Positions 25,007 to 33,356 are shown, counted from the stretch's first letter. The stretch is DNA of 38,943 bases from Haloimpatiens lingqiaonensis (GCF_901447495.1 NZ_CABDWS010000025.1:1-38943); one strand, 5' to 3'. The notes: a model not told the origin generated them from the letters alone. Made by a program: numbers and translations.

Positions 25007-25825
25007 TTATTTCTTTCTTACAGGATAACATACTTCTGTTACCCATTCTTCAGGATTTTGTGTTTCATGAGGACTTACATGATAGATATTAAAGGCTAAA
25101 CCATTAAACTCATAACCATTATCACTTACCCAATTTGCAACTACCTGATTAACTTCACCAATTTTATCATAACTACCTTTATAAGTAGCTGATGCAATTT
25201 GAACAGGAGGCATTGTTTTAAACACTACATTTTTTGTGTTTTTATATTTTCCCTTTACAGATTTCTGAACCTCTACATCCACATCCTTTTCCTTGTATTC
25301 TCCATCATGGAAAATAGCAAGTGTATAGCAAGGTTCTCCATCCTTAATATTAAGTGGCATAGTTTCTGTCACTAATGTATGCCATAGCATACCCTCCTGT
25401 TCGTAAGAAGGAATTATTTTACGTACACTTGCCACATATCTTTCTGTCAATTCTTTTAAAGTTACATTATAATTCATAACCTTATCACCCTTTCCAAGTC
25501 TTTTAATAGCAGTTTCAATGAGTATTAAACGCCTATTGGTTTCCTCCGCCTGTTCTCGAACTTCTGTCTTCTTAAACAATAAATATTTCTTTAGAGCCTC
25601 TGGATTATCATAGCTCTTCAGTATTTCAGAAACAGATGCCAGACTAAACCCCATATCTTTCAGTGCGTTGATACGCCCTGCAAGAGGCAGTTGCGCCTCA
25701 CTATAATACCTATAACCTGTAAAATCATCTATACTTTCGGGGATAAGCAAACCAATCTCATCATAATGGCGCAGCATTCGTATGCTAATTCTTGATAATT
25801 TTGAAAAATCACCTATTCTTAACAT
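25007..25825 (-). CDS. MerR-family regulator with GyrI-like effector domain
   Basis: A 272-residue regulator. The N-terminal MerR winged helix (residues 1-70, ISIRMLRHYDEIGLLIPESIDDFTGYRYYSEAQL) is followed by a coiled-coil dimer helix (about 80-110). The C-terminal GyrI-like domain (about 120-270) would bind a small hydrophobic or cationic ligand, as in BmrR-type regulators. GAGGTAATATA precedes ATG. Its own promoter at 25866-25896 has the 19-bp spacer and central dyad used by MerR activators, so it is likely self-regulated. No exporter gene is adjacent. Confidence 0.92.
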   Translation of the reverse strand: MLRIGDFSKLSRISIRMLRHYDEIGLLIPESIDDFTGYRYYSEAQLPLAGRINALKDMGFSLASVSEILKSYDNPEALKKYLLFKKTEVREQAEETNRRLILIETAIKRLGKGDKVMNYNVTLKELTERYVASVRKIIPSYEQEGMLWHTLVTETMPLNIKDGEPCYTLAIFHDGEYKEKDVDVEVQKSVKGKYKNTKNVVFKTMPPVQIASATYKGSYDKIGEVNQVVANWVSDNGYEFNGLAFNIYHVSPHETQNPEEWVTEVCYPVRKK

Positions 25826-25865
25826 TTATATTACCTCACATATATGTGTTTTTGAGCTCAATTAC

Positions 25866-25896
25866 AGTATAGAGTATACCATAATGTGAGAGTCAA
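25866..25896 (-). promoter_or_regulatory. MerR-type promoter with 19-bp spacer
   Basis: On the minus strand TTGACT and TATACT are 19 bases apart, and the dyad GTATA-GAG-TATAC (25867-25879) overlaps the -10. The over-long spacer is the hallmark of promoters switched on by MerR-family DNA distortion. Confidence 0.75.
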
Positions 25897-25911
25897 CAAA
25901 TAATAATATAT

Positions 25912-25955
25912 TATAAAAAAAACATGAAAGCTTAGATTTTAACTAGGCCTTCATG
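25912..25955 (-). terminator. Terminator of the chemotaxis receptor gene
   Basis: CATGAAAGCTTAG (25923-25935) and CTAGGCCTTCATG (25943-25955) form a 13-bp stem with two mismatches, followed by eight T on the minus strand. Confidence 0.85.
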
Positions 25956-26026
25956 CCAACTTTTTTGACAAGTACCATCAATAAAACAAAATATTAAATT
26001 TGCTTTTATTTTAGCATATTTTTTAT

Positions 26027-28048
26027 TTATATTTTAAATTTATTTACTTCTTCATTCATTTCCTTTGTCATTTCACTTAGTTTCTCACCAGACAAAGCTA
26101 CCTTCTTTGAACAATTATGCATTTCCTCTGAAGATGCACTTATTTCTTCTGAAGATGCAGATATTTCTTCTGAAATAGCTGAGCTACCTTCCATTTTAGA
26201 TAAAACTTCTTCCTTCTCTTCATTTATAGAATATGCTGAACTATTAACATTTTGTATTTTAGGAACGATATCTTCAATAGATTGTATTATGTTTTTAAAT
26301 ACTCCAATTGTGTCCTCTATGGTTTTAGATTGACCATCAAGTTCTTCTTTCATCTTTCCTGCATTATCTATAATCTCTTGCTTATCTTTATCTATAATAT
26401 CTACTAATTTATTTATACTTTCAGAAGATTCTTTGCTTCTTTCTGCAAGCTTTCTTATTTCATCTGCTACCACCGCAAATCCTTTTCCTGATTCTCCTGC
26501 CCTTGCAGCTTCAATTGCCGCATTTAGAGCTAAAAGATTAGTTTGCTCTGAAATACTATTTATTAAACTAGTCATCTCACCTATCTGTCCTACATTATCA
26601 TCAAGTTTCGATATTACATCTAAAAAAGCTTTAAAAAATTCTTTAATATTCTTTACTGATACTATCATATGTTCCATCTTTTTATTACTATCATTAGCCA
26701 TTAAATTTATTCCTACGGAATTTTCACTTATTGCTGATAGCTCATTTACTACTATATCAAGCTTCTCTCCAAAACTTGATATAGTAGCTGTAGCTTTCAC
26801 AAGGTCCCCAGCTTGATTTGAAATTCCTTCTGCTACATCGTGTATTGCCCTTGAAACTTCACTTGAGGAGCCTGTCATTTCTTCTGAAGCAACTAATAAT
26901 TTTTCTTCCTCTTCTTCAACTACATCAGAACTTTTCTTAACCTTACCTATCATAGACTTTATAGAACTTTGCATTTTGTCTATTGATTTTATAATGTCTC
27001 CAATTTCATCCTGTAATTTAAAGTATTTTTCTTCTATTGGAATGGTAAAGTCCCCTTTTCCCACTTCTTTTATGTGTTCCGCTGCATATTTAATAGGCTT
27101 AGATATTTTATTAGCTATAAATATACATACTACCACTGCAATTATAGAAAATATAATAGTAAAAATTAAAGTTATACCACCTACATTATTGGCAGTTCTT
27201 GTAAGTTCACCCTTCTCTACAAAAGATATATAATACCACCCTAGTTTTTTATTAGAAGATTTTTTCACATTTATAAAATACTCTTTTCCATCATTCATTT
27301 TTGCACTAAAATTATTATTCTTATATTTTGATAAATCATTTAGCTGTTCTACTTTAAGTTCTTTTATACTTTTAGAAATAATTTCTTGATCTTTACCACT
27401 AGCTATTACTGTTCCTTTCTCATCTGTTACAATTAGATAACCATTTTCACCTATTTTTGTTTTTTTACTCATTTCAGACAATTTTTTTAAGTTTATATCA
27501 AAGGTTATAACCCCTTTAAAACTTGAATTTACATCTTTAACTGGATTTAAAACCGACATTACCATAGAACCTGATGAAGTTTTATAAACATCTGTAAAAG
27601 AGACTTTATCTTTATTATTCTTTGCCTCATCGTACCAATCCCTTTTTCTAGGATCATATCCCTTTTTTCTTGAAATTGCTGGGTACTGCATATATCCTCC
27701 ATTACTTTCTGAAGATATGGATACAGTCTCTATTCCATCATGAGTTTTTGTGAAATTTTCAAACTTTCCATATAAAGAAGCTTCAAAACCTCCATTTTCG
27801 AGAGGAGTCATAGGTATTTCATCCGATTCAGGCTTTTTATCAATATATGAAGTTACCTGATTCTCTAAATTATTTAGCTCTTTAGAAAACATATTTATGT
27901 TTTCTTCAAAAGCTACAATATAATTATTAAAGCTACTATCCACTTGTGTGATTTGCTTTTCTATAGATTGTACATAGTCTTCTTTTGTTTGATTATATAC
28001 TTTAGTGTATACTATAGAACCTAGTAAAACTAAACATACTAAAATCAA
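26027..28048 (-). CDS. Methyl-accepting chemotaxis protein with dCache sensor; start frameshifted
   Basis: A transmembrane chemoreceptor. It has an N-terminal membrane segment, an extracellular Cache-type sensor (about 30-290, with [15 protein letters not shown]), a second membrane segment ([21 protein letters not shown]), a HAMP region, and a methyl-accepting helical hairpin whose tip [19 protein letters not shown] is intact. It signals ligand binding to CheA/CheW at the pole. The only in-frame start left is TTG 28048 with no ribosome binding site. A proper ATG at 28098 with GGGG upstream is out of frame by one base because of a seven-A run; eight A would restore an [13 protein letters not shown] start. 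Confidence 0.85.
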   Translation of the reverse strand: MILVCLVLLGSIVYTKVYNQTKEDYVQSIEKQITQVDSSFNNYIVAFEENINMFSKELNNLENQVTSYIDKKPESDEIPMTPLENGGFEASLYGKFENFTKTHDGIETVSISSESNGGYMQYPAISRKKGYDPRKRDWYDEAKNNKDKVSFTDVYKTSSGSMVMSVLNPVKDVNSSFKGVITFDINLKKLSEMSKKTKIGENGYLIVTDEKGTVIASGKDQEIISKSIKELKVEQLNDLSKYKNNNFSAKMNDGKEYFINVKKSSNKKLGWYYISFVEKGELTRTANNVGGITLIFTIIFSIIAVVVCIFIANKISKPIKYAAEHIKEVGKGDFTIPIEEKYFKLQDEIGDIIKSIDKMQSSIKSMIGKVKKSSDVVEEEEEKLLVASEEMTGSSSEVSRAIHDVAEGISNQAGDLVKATATISSFGEKLDIVVNELSAISENSVGINLMANDSNKKMEHMIVSVKNIKEFFKAFLDVISKLDDNVGQIGEMTSLINSISEQTNLLALNAAIEAARAGESGKGFAVVADEIRKLAERSKESSESINKLVDIIDKDKQEIIDNAGKMKEELDGQSKTIEDTIGVFKNIIQSIEDIVPKIQNVNSSAYSINEEKEEVLSKMEGSSAISEEISASSEEISASSEEMHNCSKKVALSGEKLSEMTKEMNEEVNKFKI

Positions 28049-28087
28049 ACAGACAAAAGAAAGTATAAGTTTATTTTTTATACTGTA

Positions 28088-28098
28088 TTTTTTTGCAT
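28088..28098 (-). other. Poly-A slip site at the chemoreceptor start codon
   Basis: ATG at 28098 is followed by CA7. Adding one A puts ATG in frame with the receptor at 28048 and completes its N-terminal membrane segment. This may be a real mutation, phase variation, or a sequencing error in a homopolymer. Confidence 0.7.
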
Positions 28099-28290
28099 TT
28101 CCCTAATTCCCCTTTTTTTTTGCATTTTGTCTATTTATATAATAACTTATCGTAATTCTTACACATTAATTTATACTTATTTAGCCTAATTGTAATGAAT
28201 TTATAAATATATTATAAAAAATATGATAACTAAAAAAATTTTAAATATAAAAAACCGATTACTTAACTATTTTTTCACATGTATTAATCT
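28099..28290. other. Promoter region of the chemoreceptor, no gene
   Basis: AT-rich, with no frame or structure beyond the ribosome binding site of the receptor. Confidence 0.4.
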
Positions 28291-28322
28291 AAAAACGCCT
28301 GCATATTTTAGCAGACGTTTTT
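28291..28322. terminator. Hairpin identical in core to the one at 24966
   Basis: AAAACGCCTGC-ATATTTTA-GCAGACGTTTT forms an 11-bp stem with T runs on both strands. It shares 22 consecutive bases with 24968-24989. It would stop minus-strand transcription coming through the arsenic operon. Confidence 0.75.
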
Positions 28323-28371
28323 TCCATATTCTAAACATCATTTTTTATACAGCTTATCCATTTATCCGTAG

Positions 28372-28524
28372 TTAAAACTGTATTCTCCATTCCTTGCTTT
28401 CTCTAATAAACGTTTCTGAATTATTTTCTACTTCCGTATGTTGAATTAAAATGATTGGAATATTATTTTTTTAAGCCTTACCCATAGACTTAATAATATT
28501 TTTTAAACTCCTATTAATCGGTTC
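28372..28524 (-). pseudogene. Isochorismatase-family hydrolase fragment with in-frame stop
   Basis: A 50-codon stretch in one frame, interrupted by TAA after SMGKA. The part KNNIPIILIQHTEVENN, then ESKEW, matches the middle of cysteine hydrolases of the isochorismatase family (IPVIFIQHTE...SKEWEI). The catalytic Asp, Lys and Cys parts are missing. A relic in a decayed spacer. Confidence 0.5.
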
Positions 28525-28555
28525 GGTAGATACAGTCCACAGTTTTTCCCTGTTC

Positions 28556-28605
28556 GGTAGATGTAGTCTACCACTAATGCCCGTTTGGTAGAACGGGCAT
28601 TAGTG
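28556..28605. repeat. Two adjacent hairpins in the arsC downstream spacer
   Basis: GGTAGA-TGTAG-TCTACC (28556-28572) is followed directly by CACTAATGCCCGTT-TGGTAG-AACGGGCATTAGTG (28572-28605), a perfect 14-bp stem. The stem is GC-rich for this region and could terminate arsC transcription, although the T run is on the plus side. A TATCTACCGAAC motif occurs twice nearby on the minus strand. Confidence 0.6.
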
Positions 28606-28717
28606 AATCCTTATTTTTCAAGTTTTTTTTGTCTTTTGACTTTTTAGTTGGTAAGTACAAATCGATAATATAATATTACAATGTCAACTACTAGATTTGT
28701 AATTGGCATTATAATTA

Positions 28718-29119
28718 TTATGACTTTAGTCTGTCTTTTAGCTCTCTTATTTTTGTTTCTATTGTTGAGATTACCTTTTTAAACTCCACATCATTCTTAC
28801 CTGTAGGATCATCCAGCCCCCAATCTTCCCTGTGTTTACATGGAAGGTAAGGGCATTCCACATTACAGCCCATTGTAATAACAATATCTACTGGAGGGAT
28901 TTCATCAAGCAACTTTGAATGTTGAGTTTTCTCCATATCTATGTCATAAAGCTCTTTCATAAGTCGCACAGCATCCTGATTAATTTGAGGTTTTGTTTCT
29001 GTGCCAGCAGAGTAGCTTTCAAATATATCTCCTGCAAAGTGTTTACCAAGTGCCTCAGCTATTTGGCTTCGGCATGAATTATGAACACATATAAAAGCGA
29101 CCTTAGGTTTATTACTCAT
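28718..29119 (-). CDS. arsC: Arsenate reductase ArsC (low-molecular-weight phosphatase type)
   Basis: A 133-residue thioredoxin-coupled arsenate reductase. The P-loop CVHNSCR is at residues 11-17, with the nucleophile Cys11, and the resolving cysteines Cys85 and Cys94 lie in MGCNVECPYLPC. The general-acid Asp is in GLDDPTG. It reduces arsenate to arsenite, which ACR3 then exports. AAAGGAGG is 10 bases before the ATG. It is last in the ars operon and complete. Confidence 0.95.
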   Translation of the reverse strand: MSNKPKVAFICVHNSCRSQIAEALGKHFAGDIFESYSAGTETKPQINQDAVRLMKELYDIDMEKTQHSKLLDEIPPVDIVITMGCNVECPYLPCKHREDWGLDDPTGKNDVEFKKVISTIETKIRELKDRLKS

Positions 29120-29136
29120 TGACCATTACCTCCTTT

Positions 29137-30189
29137 CTAACTTTTTACAGGAAACCAGTGCCTTGTATTGTTCGCTATCTTTACAAGTATCAACATAACA
29201 GGTACTTCCGTAAGAACCCCTACGATGGTAGCAAGTGCAGCTGGACTTTGTGTGCCAAACAATGCGATTGCAACAGCAACAGCTAATTCAAAAAAGTTAG
29301 ATGCACCTATCATACCGGCAGGCGCTGCTATATCATGCGGAAGCTTTATAGCTTTGCTTACCAGATATGCAATGAAAAAGATTAGGAAAGTCTGAATAAT
29401 TAATGGTATAGCTATTAAAACAATATGCAGTGGATTATTCAGAATTACATCGCCCTGGAATGAAAAGATTATTATTAATGTTAGCAATAGACCTATGGTA
29501 GTAATATTCCCAAACTTCGGTATGAAACTCTTTTCAAAGTAATCGAGTCCTCGCTTTTTTGTTATGTAATTACGTGTAATTATACCCCCAGCCAGCGGGA
29601 TAACAACAAACAATACTACAGATAGAATAAGTGTATCCCATGGTATGGTTACACCGCCCACACCTAGAAGAAACGCGACTATAGGAGTAAAGGCTATGAG
29701 AATTATAAGATCATTTGTCGCCACTTGCACGACAGTATAAGCTGCATTGCCTTTGGTCAAATGGCTCCATACAAATACCATCGCTGTACATGGCGCTGCT
29801 CCAAGAAGAATTGCCCCTGCAAGATATTCTGTTGCCAATTCTGTTGGAATTAGAGCTTTAAAAATTATAAAGAAAAACAGCCATGCAATGCCAAACATGG
29901 TAAAAGGCTTTATTAGCCAGTTGGTTATCCACGTAACAAAAAGTCCCTTAGGATTTTTGCCTACATTTCTAATACTTTGAAAATCTACTTTTAGCATCAT
30001 TGGATATATCATAAGCCATATTAATATCGCCATGGGTATCGATACATTTGCATATTCAAAACGTCCTAAAAACGCTGGGATTCCAGGTAAAAACTTGCCA
30101 ATCAATACTCCTGCAAACATGCATAAAATAACCCATACAGTTAAGTACTTTTCAAAAAAACCTATTCCACTTTTTTGTTCTTTACTCAT
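29137..30189 (-). CDS. acr3: Arsenite efflux transporter, ACR3 family
   Basis: A 350-residue membrane protein with ten hydrophobic segments. The conserved GAAPCTAMVFVWSHL (about 130-144) contains Cys134, required for arsenite transport in this family. Other family stretches are MAILIWLMIYPMMLKVDF and PAGMIGASNFFELAVAVAIALFG. It extrudes As(III) in exchange for protons and works without ArsA. GGAGG is 12 bases before ATG. It lies between DUF2703 and arsC. Confidence 0.95.
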   Translation of the reverse strand: MSKEQKSGIGFFEKYLTVWVILCMFAGVLIGKFLPGIPAFLGRFEYANVSIPMAILIWLMIYPMMLKVDFQSIRNVGKNPKGLFVTWITNWLIKPFTMFGIAWLFFFIIFKALIPTELATEYLAGAILLGAAPCTAMVFVWSHLTKGNAAYTVVQVATNDLIILIAFTPIVAFLLGVGGVTIPWDTLILSVVLFVVIPLAGGIITRNYITKKRGLDYFEKSFIPKFGNITTIGLLLTLIIIFSFQGDVILNNPLHIVLIAIPLIIQTFLIFFIAYLVSKAIKLPHDIAAPAGMIGASNFFELAVAVAIALFGTQSPAALATIVGVLTEVPVMLILVKIANNTRHWFPVKS

Positions 30190-30194
30190 CTAAA

Positions 30195-30728
30195 TCAGTC
30201 CTCCTTTCTTTCTAAGCTATCAAAAAAAGTAATCAAGTTTTGTGGAATTTCATATTCCACATTTGTTGAAGTGCTTGAACTATCCCCACCATAAATCTCT
30301 TTCAAAATTGCGTTGATAATCATGGATTTCGGTGGTTCTGTATACTCTATACCCTCATGCACCCAAACCCTGCAATCCACAGAATCACCACACAGATCCC
30401 CACATTCTTTACAGGAAGTTTCCTTAACCTCAAGAGCAATATCCCTGCCATTTACTCGAATTGTTGGGGAGCTTAAAAAATGATGTTCAATGGCTAACAC
30501 CCTTGAATTTATATTAACCTTATTAACCACTATCTCAAATCCTGCCGCTCTTAATACCGTTGATACTTCATTAACTGCATCATCGAGATTAGTTTCAGTT
30601 CCTTGACACCTCGTACATACACTCAGGTCAAGATAAAGAAAATCAATTATAATCTGCCTTTTTTTCTGCTCTTGTCCGCAGCAACCACTGCTACAAGAAC
30701 AACAACCAGTATCATTTTTATTCATCAC
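30195..30728 (-). CDS. DUF2703 Cys-rich protein of the arsenic operon
   Basis: A 177-residue cytoplasmic protein. The N-terminus is a Cys-rich tail (CCSCSSGCCG, residues 9-18) that could bind arsenite. The rest is DUF2703: DFLYLDLSVCTRCQGTETNLDDAV with a CTRC pair, a thioredoxin-like beta-alpha layout, SSPTIRVNGRDIA, and a second Cys set CKECGDLCGDSVDC. It is common in ars operons; its function is not established, but it may be a metallochaperone-like or reductase helper (inference). It starts at GTG/ATG inside the end of arsA, so it was translationally coupled to it. Confidence 0.85.
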   Translation of the reverse strand: MMNKNDTGCCSCSSGCCGQEQKKRQIIIDFLYLDLSVCTRCQGTETNLDDAVNEVSTVLRAAGFEIVVNKVNINSRVLAIEHHFLSSPTIRVNGRDIALEVKETSCKECGDLCGDSVDCRVWVHEGIEYTEPPKSMIINAILKEIYGGDSSSTSTNVEYEIPQNLITFFDSLERKED

Positions 30729-31695
30729 TTTTGCTACCTCCAGAAAAATTCACTATACTTTCAATTGATGCATCCTGGAACCAAGGGATTGCAACAAAGT
30801 TATCAGCACTTATTTGCTTAACTTTTTCTAGCCATTGCTTTTCAGCATCAGCGCGAGCTATTAACATACTATTTTTAGTATTCGTCAATGAAAGGCACTA
30901 ATTAACCACCCACCATTTATTATTAATTCCCGCTCTGTTTAAATCATCACTCAACCTCTGAGCTTCAAATACCGGTGTAACTTCAGGCAATGTCACAATT
31001 ATAACCTTTGTTTGTTTCTCATCCCAAAGTCTTAGTAGTAATCTTTGAACAGATATTGGCGTTTCACCTTTTGTTCTCTGTACCTCCTTATGGTAGCTCT
31101 GTGTAGAGTCAAGCAAAAGAAGCGTATGACCAGTTGGTGCAGTATCAATAATTACAACTTCATTTTCAGCCTTGTCAACAATCTCAGCAAAAGCTCTAAA
31201 TACTGCAATTTCCTGTATACATGGTGATTGTAAATCCTCCTCAACATCATCTTCGCTCATTGTTTCACGCGCCTTACTTAATACCTCATTTTGGTATCGC
31301 AATAGTTCCTGCTTTTCATCTATTTTGCTTAGTTTTATATTTTCAGTATCTTAAACCACATATTTAAGATGGTCAGCTGGGTCAGTAGATGTTAAATGTA
31401 CCTTAACACCCTTTCTAGCAAGGGCCACAGCAATAGTTGTTTTTCCAACACCGCCTTTGCCCATTGTGAATATCACTCTTTTACCTGCTGTATAAATATC
31501 CTCAATCAAAACATTAAGATGTTTTAGATTTAAGGCTTTGCTATAAGTATTCGCTCTTGCGTAATTATCAGCCAAGTTTATTGCCACAGCACAGGCGGTT
31601 GAGGTTTTGCCCACACCGCCCTTTCCTGTAAAAAACAAATATTTAGTCAGATTAACCTTAGCCAAATGAAATGATTCATAATTATTCCTTGACAT
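30718..31695 (-). pseudogene. arsA: arsA, arsenite-pump ATPase, A1 half deleted and two nonsense codons
   Basis: ArsA is normally about 580 residues with two ATPase halves. Here one continuous frame of 326 codons starts FTGKGGVGKTSTACAVAINLADN (A1 P-loop). It then jumps to the end of A1 (YSKALNLKHLNVLIEDIY) and continues as A2 (TMGKGGVGKTTIAVALA, TDPADHLK, IIDTAPTGHTLLLLD, KVIIVTLPE). It is interrupted by TAA at 31351-31353 and TAG at 30898-30900, where Gln/Glu and Gln would be expected. After the second stop the frame continues with family sequence to the end. No functional ATPase can be made without readthrough. Confidence 0.9.
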
Positions 31696-31696
31696 C

Positions 31697-31944
31697 CTAA
31701 CAGCACCCCTTTGGTCCGCAGCAACCGCTTTTCCTTTGAGATTTTGTGCTTATTTCCACCCCTAACCATGCTGAAAGTTCTTCGTTTGTTGGGTAGTTTT
31801 TAGTTTTTACAATTTCACCATCTGCAAGTGTTACAGGAAGAATATCAGCTCCTTATTTTTGAAGAATTTCACTTATAACTTTATTGGAGATAAAATCCTG
31901 TCGAACAACACATTGCTGGGTCAAAAAATCTCAATATTTTTCAT
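31697..31944 (-). pseudogene. arsD: arsD, arsenic metallochaperone, frameshifted and internally deleted
   Basis: The start MKNIEIF is normal, but a T6 run (one T too many) shifts the frame before the PAMCCSTG cysteines. Those are then joined directly to NKVISEILQK, so about 40 residues including the second Cys region are missing. A TAA interrupts LQK-GADILPVTLADGEIVKTK. The end (LGVEIS...KSGCCGPKGCC) is typical of ArsD. GGAGG precedes the ATG. Confidence 0.85.
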
Positions 31945-31957
31945 TACTAAATCCTCC

Positions 31958-32293
31958 TTAACAACATTGATTATTAGATTTTTTATTTTTGCACCTTTTA
32001 CAAATACAGTCTTCTTTGTCGCTTGTTATGCATGCAAAGAAAGTTTTAAGTTCATCTGTTTTTTCCTTGTTTAATGTATATCTCATCCAAGCTCCATCAC
32101 GCACTGCATTTACAAGGCCGCTTTCAGATAGAATTTTCATATGATAGCTTAGAGTGGATTGGGAAATGCTGAATTCTTCTAATATATCGCATGCGCACAT
32201 TTCTCCACACGACAGCATATCAATAATCTTTAACCGTGTTTCATCTGACATAGCCTTAATTGCAGGAACATAATCTGCATATGAATGCTCCAT
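31958..32293 (-). CDS. arsR: ArsR/SmtB-family arsenic repressor
   Basis: A 111-residue winged-helix repressor. GEMCACDILEEFSISQSTLSYHMKIL contains the helix-turn-helix preceded by a C-x-C arsenite-sensing motif of the ELCVCDL type. A Cys-rich tail (CICKRCKNKKSNNQCC) may add ligands. The frame is open to 32335, but the ATG at 32293 has AGGAGG 6-7 bases upstream. It is the first gene of the ars operon and should release its promoter (32357-32385) when As(III) binds. Intact. Confidence 0.92.
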   Translation of the reverse strand: MEHSYADYVPAIKAMSDETRLKIIDMLSCGEMCACDILEEFSISQSTLSYHMKILSESGLVNAVRDGAWMRYTLNKEKTDELKTFFACITSDKEDCICKRCKNKKSNNQCC

Positions 32294-32356
32294 AAAATTA
32301 CCTCCTATATATTTATATGTATCAATGATATCCAATGTTTTCGATATTCTAAAATA

Positions 32357-32385
32357 ATAATATCAAGCATATCGATAGTTGTCAA
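32357..32385 (-). promoter_or_regulatory. ars operon promoter with overlapping operator
   Basis: On the minus strand TTGACA (32380-32385) and TATTAT (32357-32362) are exactly 17 bases apart. The spacer holds the dyad-like TATCGATATGCTTGATA, of the ArsR box type (ATC...GAT). Confidence 0.75.
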
Positions 32386-32407
32386 TATGAATTAGATCTA
32401 ATTCATA
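32386..32407. promoter_or_regulatory. Perfect 22-bp palindrome beside the ars promoter
   Basis: TATGAATTAGA and TCTAATTCATA are exact reverse complements with no spacer, directly upstream of the -35 hexamer. It may be an additional operator or a recombination site; the binding protein is unknown. Confidence 0.6.
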
Positions 32408-32423
32408 AAAATGTTACAGACAA

Positions 32424-32475
32424 AAGCACACCCTCAAAGCATTTATTGCTTAAAGGGTGTGCGACATTTTGTTTT
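32424..32475. terminator. Hairpin between the ars operon and the mobile region
   Basis: GCACACCCTCAAAGC (32426-32440) pairs with GCTTAAAGGGTGTGC (32448-32462) with a 7-base loop. A T run follows on the plus strand, so it mainly shields the region to the right. Confidence 0.75.
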
Positions 32476-32496
32476 TTTAATTAGATTTCTATTTCA

Positions 32497-32658
32497 ATGC
32501 CTGATTTAAACCTCACAATATACCGCTTACGCGAGCAGACGCAGAAGGCCCAGATGGAAAACGCCAATCGTGATGAGCTACAAAAACGTATAGCTGATAT
32601 GAGCGCATTTCTAAAAGAACAGCCCACTACCATTTCCGAATATGACGAGCAACTCTAA
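32497..32658 (+). pseudogene. Large serine recombinase, C-terminal remnant
   Basis: Fifty-three codons, richer in G+C than the ars operon. They show the C-terminal coiled-coil region of resolvase/recombinase-family integrases (REQTQKAQMENANRDELQKR, then IADMSAFLKEQPTTISEYDEQL), where intact proteins continue with VRRLIEKVT. The catalytic N-terminal domain is absent. It abuts an IS66 fragment at 32660, so it marks the left end of the inserted mobile region. Confidence 0.65.
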
Positions 32659-32796
32659 TATTCTTTTATGGTAATAAAATTGACTCTTATTAAGGTTATT
32701 TTCAGCACAGAAATCTTTCACTGTTATTGTATCTTTAATAGAGTTAAATTTATTTAAATATTCCTCCCAGGCATCATTATCTAATTTTCTATACAT
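32611..32796 (-). pseudogene. IS66-type TnpA fragment
   Basis: MYRKLDNDAWEEYLNKFNSI, then TVKDFCAENNLNKSQFYYHKR, matches the small helix-turn-helix protein encoded by the first gene of IS66 elements. After about residue 45 (about 32661) the similarity ends where the recombinase remnant begins, so the last 15 residues are chance sequence. GGGAGG is 7 bases before the ATG. TnpB and TnpC of the element are absent. Confidence 0.6.
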
Positions 32797-32854
32797 AAGT
32801 AAACCTCCCATTGATAATCTTTTACTTAAGTTTATCAATGAGAGGATATGTTTT

Positions 32855-33070
32855 CTAGGTACTTAATTTTTGACGCTTACGTAATTCAACGATTTCATCG
32901 CCTGATATTAATGGTGTACTATCTTCTTCATTGAGAAATAACGCATCATATTTTCCAATTTTTGCTTTAGATAATAACCGTACAATAATCCATTTGTTTA
33001 AAAAGTCATCTCCACCTAATTGAATATCAAGTCCATTTCCTACTAAAAGAGATCTACAATCTGTATTCAT
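32855..33070 (-). pseudogene. N-terminal remnant of a possible AbiH-type abortive-infection protein
   Basis: A 71-codon frame with a good ribosome binding site. The start LLVGNGLDIQLGGDDFLNKW resembles the glycine-rich loop (IIGNGFD..hG) of AbiH-type or SIR2-like phage-defence proteins. The end (ELRKRQKLST) looks frameshifted and the frame stops far short of any such protein (usually more than 250 residues). The family call is weak. Confidence 0.3.
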
Positions 33071-33103
33071 CTTTACACCCCCAATCGTCTAATTCTAATC
33101 TCA

Positions 33104-33274
33104 ACATCTATCCTATAGCTTACGTCTATCCTGACCACACAACCTAATGGCTATGACATCTATCTTATAGTCTATAAAAAGTGACATCTATCCTGACTTC
33201 TAAACTATACGCTATTTTTCACTAGATATGTTTCCACGAACTACTTTAGCTTGTAAAAATAGGATAGATGTCAC
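33104..33274. repeat. Cluster of four direct and one inverted ACATCTATCCT repeats
   Basis: Copies of RCATCTATCYT occur at about 33104, 33121 (one change), 33155 and 33183. An inverted AGGATAGATGTCAC lies at 33261-33274. Alternate copies continue with ATAG or GAC. Spacings are 17-34 bases. This looks like a multi-site protein-binding region such as the transposase-binding end of an IS21-like element or an iteron; it is too irregular for a CRISPR. Confidence 0.65.
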
Positions 33275-33356
33275 CCACTACAAATTGCCACAAATCCCAG
33301 CAATAAGAGCTTTTTCGGGTGCTTAGTCTTTAACCCTTGACATCAATACTACCGTT

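Noticed and set aside
33104-33274. CRISPR array
   Set aside because: The repeats are only about 11 bases, spacings vary from 17 to over 70, one copy is inverted, and no cas gene is present.
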